Below, piece by piece: positions 61,277-64,000 of a stretch of DNA of 64,000 nucleotides. Below the pieces are notes generated by a model. That model made no database searches and had not been told where the DNA came from. It was given only the letters and a program-made list of their open reading frames with translations. This DNA is from Clostridioides difficile_D (GTDB taxonomy: Bacteria > Bacillota > Clostridia > Peptostreptococcales > Peptostreptococcaceae). Location: NCBI GenBank assembly GCA_945861085.1, contig OX244046.1, positions 4,030,001 through 4,094,000 on the forward strand, in the 5' to 3' direction. Position numbers and translations under genes: made by a program. Within the stretch, counting starts at the first letter, position 1, and the number at the start of each line of letters is the position of its first letter.

Positions 61277-62473
61277 TTAAGCTTCTACACCCATAGCTTC
61301 TTTTAATACAGCTGCTATATTTTTTATACCTTCTATTATTTTTTCTTCTGGCATATTTGAATAGTTAAGTCTGAAAGTATTTTCTCTACCACCATTAGGG
61401 AAGAATCCTCCTCCAGCAACATAAGCAACATTCTTATCTAAGCATTTTGGCATTAATTCTTTAGCATTTAAGTTACTTGGAAGCTCTACCCATGTAAATA
61501 ATCCACCTTCTGGATGAGTAAATACTAATCCTTCTGGGAATTCTTCTTCCATAGTCTTAAGCATTACATCTCTACGTTTAACATAAACTGCTTTTATTTT
61601 GTCAACATGTTCATCTAAGTCGTACATATCCATAAATTTGCTTACTTCCATTTGAGATATAGTTGATGCTTGTAAGTCTGCACCTTGTTTTGCAAAGTTA
61701 AATTTAGATAATATTTCTGGAGAAGCACAAGTCCATCCTAATCTGTATCCTGGGCAGAATATTTTAGAGAAAGTTCCTAAGAATATTACTAATCCTTTTG
61801 TATCCATTGATTTTAAAGATGGTAAAGTTTCTCCTTCAAATCTTAAATCTCCATATGGATTATCTTCTATTACTGGTATTTCAAATTTGTTTACTATTTC
61901 CATGAATTTTTTACGTCTTTCAAGTGGCCAAGTTCTTCCTGTTGGATTTTGGAAGTCAGGTATTACGTAAATCATTTTTATTCTATCAGTTGTTTCTAGT
62001 ATTTTTTCTAATTCTTCCATTATCATTCCATCAGAATCTGTTGGAACATCTATAAATTTAGGTTGGTAAGATTTAAATGCGTTTATAGCTCCTATGTAAG
62101 ATGGACTTTCACATAAAATTACATCACCCTCATCAATAAATACTTTTCCTGCAAAATCTAGACCTTGTTGAGAACCACTTGTAACTAATATATCATCTTT
62201 ATTTACATTAGTTTTATTTTTCTCATTCATTCTAGCTGCTATTTTTTCTCTTAATGGTTCATATCCTTCTGTTGTAGTATATTGCATAGCTGATCTTCCA
62301 TTTTCTTCAAGCACTGCAACTGATACTTTTTTCATTTCTTCAACTGGAAATAATTCTGGAGCTGGCATTCCACCAGCAAAAGATATTATTTGTGGTTGTT
62401 GAGTAAGTTTTAAAAGCTCACGTATTTCTGATCCTTGTAAACCTTGCATTCTTTTTGCATATTTAACTGCCAT
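61277..62473 (-). CDS. PLP-dependent aminotransferase, class I/II
   Basis: The 398-residue protein is an aspartate/aminoadipate-type aminotransferase of the LysN/MocR-domain group without a DNA-binding domain. It has FAGGMPAPELFPVEEM at the N-terminus, YTTTEGYEPLREKIAARM, the PLP lysine in LGTFSKIFCPGYRLGW, and the substrate arginine in FRLNYSNMPEEK. It transfers amino groups between an amino acid and 2-oxoglutarate; the exact substrate is not fixed by these motifs. GGGGGTGC precedes the ATG, and a strong terminator follows. Confidence 0.92.
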   Translation of the reverse strand: MAVKYAKRMQGLQGSEIRELLKLTQQPQIISFAGGMPAPELFPVEEMKKVSVAVLEENGRSAMQYTTTEGYEPLREKIAARMNEKNKTNVNKDDILVTSGSQQGLDFAGKVFIDEGDVILCESPSYIGAINAFKSYQPKFIDVPTDSDGMIMEELEKILETTDRIKMIYVIPDFQNPTGRTWPLERRKKFMEIVNKFEIPVIEDNPYGDLRFEGETLPSLKSMDTKGLVIFLGTFSKIFCPGYRLGWTCASPEILSKFNFAKQGADLQASTISQMEVSKFMDMYDLDEHVDKIKAVYVKRRDVMLKTMEEEFPEGLVFTHPEGGLFTWVELPSNLNAKELMPKCLDKNVAYVAGGGFFPNGGRENTFRLNYSNMPEEKIIEGIKNIAAVLKEAMGVEA

Positions 62474-62575
62474 AATTAAAGCACCCCCATGAAAATGTTT
62501 TCTTCAACTTTTATTATACCAAAATTTTGGATATTAATATACGGTATTTGACATTTTTTAAATGTTAAATTTATA

Positions 62576-62761
62576 TCATTTTTTTATTAGCTTTTTTACT
62601 CTCTTTTCTAAGGTCTCTCTATCAAGCATTATTAGCCTTGAACATTTAGTACATTTTATCTTTATATCCATTCCAGTTCTTACGATTTCAAACTCTTTAC
62701 ACCCACATGCGTGTTGCTTTTTTAATTCAACAATATCCCCTATTTTTAAATCCATTGGCAT
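62576..62761 (-). CDS. DUF951-family small zinc-ribbon-like protein
   Basis: The 61-residue protein (MPMDLKIGDIVELKKQHACGCKEFEIVRTGMDIKIKCTKCSRLIML, in parts) is a DUF951 protein: a KOW-like beta barrel with CGC...CTKC cysteines that may bind zinc. It usually sits in an operon with mscS or similar genes and probably binds RNA. Only a weak ribosome site is visible before the ATG, and the TnpB-bearing element ends within about 150 bases upstream, so its natural leader may have been displaced. Confidence 0.85.
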   Translation of the reverse strand: MPMDLKIGDIVELKKQHACGCKEFEIVRTGMDIKIKCTKCSRLIMLDRETLEKRVKKLIKK

Positions 62762-62769
62762 AAATAATT

Positions 62770-62918
62770 AGCCTGCTACTCAAAATATGGTCAAATATAT
62801 CCATATCGAGATTTTTCCTTCTTCATTGAACCTCGCCTTGCCTAAGCTACTACGATTTGGTATAGTTCTCCAAAGGCTTAAATTCCGAAGTTAGCCCTCC
62901 GTACATATATAAGTGCTT
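62770..62918 (-). ncRNA. Probable omega RNA/right end of the second TnpB element
   Basis: GC-richer, gene-less minus-strand segment between the tnpB stop and DUF951. A CTCGATATGG/CCATATTTTGAG hairpin lies at 62779-62810. This is where the guide-bearing omega RNA of TnpB elements is encoded. Element end not determined. Confidence 0.5.
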
Positions 62919-64000
62919 TTAAGCTATCTTATATTTTTTAGCATTTTTAAGATTAATACTTGCATTTAAATCTCTATCAATAGATAATCCACATTCACAT
63001 TTGTACACTCTATCTTTAAGTTTTAAACCTTTATTAACCTCTCCACATTGGCTACAAGTCTTTGATGATGGATACCATCTATCAACTACTCTAAGTTCTA
63101 TATTATTTTGTTTGCATTTAGCAGTTAGTTTAGTTCTAAATTCAAAAAACCTTTGACTTGATATAGCCTTTGATAAATGCTTATTCTTCATCATTCCAGT
63201 AACATTTAAATCTTCAATGGTTATATAGCTTGGTTTTTGCTCTATTACCTGGGATACTGTTTTATTAATATAATCAGTTCTTATATTAGCTAATCTTTGA
63301 TGAATTTTTTGTACTTTGACTATCTGTTTTTGGATATTTTGACGAGTAGCTACTCCTTCTTTTATATTTTTATTTCTTACTTTTAAACTCTCATATTTTC
63401 TTGAAAGTTTTCTTTGTTCTCTTTTTAATTTCTTTTCAACTTTTTTGACGGTTGAGGTCTTGTTTATATTTTTAAATTTACTTCCATTTGAACATATTGC
63501 AAAATCTTTAATTCCTAAGTCAATACCTATTCCTTCATTAGTACATTTAGATACTTGAATATCATCTTCCTCAACTAATATAGATACATAGTATCTATTA
63601 GATTTTTGACTTACTGTACCACTTTTAACTATTGAATTTGTTGGTATATATCCAAATTCTTTTAGTCTTACCCAACCAAGAGTAGGTATTTTGACCCTAT
63701 GCCTTTCAATAGTCCAATCAGTTTTGTTATTCTTTGGAAAATATGCTTTAACATCTTGATTTTTCTTTTTCTTAAACTTAGGAAAACCTTTAGTTTTTTT
63801 AAAGAAATCTTTGAAGGCTTTATCTCCATTCATAATAGCTTGTTTTGTAGCCTTAGAAGATACATCTTTAATCCATTTCATATCTTGATTATTAGGAATA
63901 TATTCATTATTTAACCATTTAGAAAAATCCATACCGCTTATAAATTCACCTTTACTCTCATAAACTTCTTTATTGTGAGCAATATAGAAGTTATATATAA
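62919..64000 (-). CDS. tnpB: TnpB RNA-guided nuclease (5' end outside window)
   Basis: The frame is open from 62919 through base 64000 (residues such as YIAHNKEVYESKGEF precede the first in-window ATG at 63932), so the gene starts beyond the window. It has RuvC aspartate in GIDLGIKDFAICSNG, glutamate in YITIEDLNVTGM, a zinc ribbon CSQCGE...CECG and the final aspartate in IDRDLNASINL. The sequence differs clearly from the IStron TnpB, so it is another lineage. All catalytic residues are present. Whether a tnpA accompanies it cannot be seen. Confidence 0.9.
   Translation of the reverse strand, partial: IYNFYIAHNKEVYESKGEFISGMDFSKWLNNEYIPNNQDMKWIKDVSSKATKQAIMNGDKAFKDFFKKTKGFPKFKKKKNQDVKAYFPKNNKTDWTIERHRVKIPTLGWVRLKEFGYIPTNSIVKSGTVSQKSNRYYVSILVEEDDIQVSKCTNEGIGIDLGIKDFAICSNGSKFKNINKTSTVKKVEKKLKREQRKLSRKYESLKVRNKNIKEGVATRQNIQKQIVKVQKIHQRLANIRTDYINKTVSQVIEQKPSYITIEDLNVTGMMKNKHLSKAISSQRFFEFRTKLTAKCKQNNIELRVVDRWYPSSKTCSQCGEVNKGLKLKDRVYKCECGLSIDRDLNASINLKNAKKYKIA

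Noticed and set aside
1..64000. CRISPR array, prophage or integrative conjugative element
   Set aside because: I saw no regularly spaced direct repeats of CRISPR length and no integrase, capsid, relaxase or portal genes. The mobile DNA is IS200/IS605-type only.

Overview
The window is AT-rich, Gram-positive chromosomal DNA and most likely comes from Clostridioides difficile or a very close relative. Three things point there: the oriC-flank block rpsF-ssb-rpsR / mazG-like-yybS-gdpP-rplI-dnaB / purA with tRNA genes; strong AGGAGG or GAGGTG ribosome sites with many TTG/GTG starts; and a chimeric group I intron/IS605 element (IStron) of the type first described in C. difficile. The species call is inference from these features, not from a database search. 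Nearly all genes are on the minus strand.

Layout. 1-12.3 kb: an amidohydrolase cut by the window edge, a two-gene SufB/SufC-like pair, then single genes (VOC protein, MATE exporter, DUF488, MerR regulator, K+/H+ antiporter, DUF2268-like putative protease, GNAT, YmaF). 12.4-15.5 kb: a pentapeptide-repeat gene split by a 2.2 kb IStron; removing the intron rejoins the frame exactly. 16-18 kb: PhnA-like, PAS and XRE genes. 18-24 kb: a PTS operon (PRD regulator carrying the IIA domain, IIB, ascorbate-type IIC, SIS isomerase, two aldolases). 24.8-26.6 kb: a CPBP protease gene behind a MerR-type promoter, and its MerR gene. 27-32.3 kb: an unassigned operon (LVIVD beta-propeller, iron-sulfur flavoprotein-like reductase, two membrane proteins, EthD-like protein) divergent from a LysR gene. 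32.3-34.3 kb: an IS200/IS605-type element with iscB, tnpA and a probable omega RNA. 34.5-36.1 kb: a truncated FtsX permease and decayed DNA. 36.1-44.6 kb: a lactose/cellobiose-type PTS cluster with a DUF871 6-phosphoglycosidase, deacetylase, DgaE-type ammonia lyase, KDGP aldolase and sugar kinase, controlled by a GntR regulator with conspicuous palindromic operators. 44.7-52 kb: rlmH, a PTS-IIC/EAL fusion, yycJ, an M1 lipoprotein peptidase, and dnaD/dnaI-type replication genes on the plus strand. 52.3-52.6 kb: four tRNA genes. 53-62.5 kb: purA, a dense DnaA-box cluster next to dnaB, and the replication/translation operons. 62.6-64 kb: a DUF951 gene and a TnpB gene that runs off the window.

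How the parts work together. Two large sugar operons both end in 2-keto-3-deoxy-aldonate aldolases and feed pyruvate plus glyceraldehyde phosphate to glycolysis. The mobile fraction holds three obligate mobile element nuclease genes (TnpB inside an IStron, IscB, and a second TnpB), so the window samples two families of transposon-encoded RNA-guided nucleases, one of them physically merged with a self-splicing intron. The most interesting signals are the splice-compatible IStron, the IscB locus, the DnaA-box cluster, the inferred amino-sugar-acid pathway with its operators, and the LVIVD/flavoprotein/EthD operon, whose substrate I cannot name.
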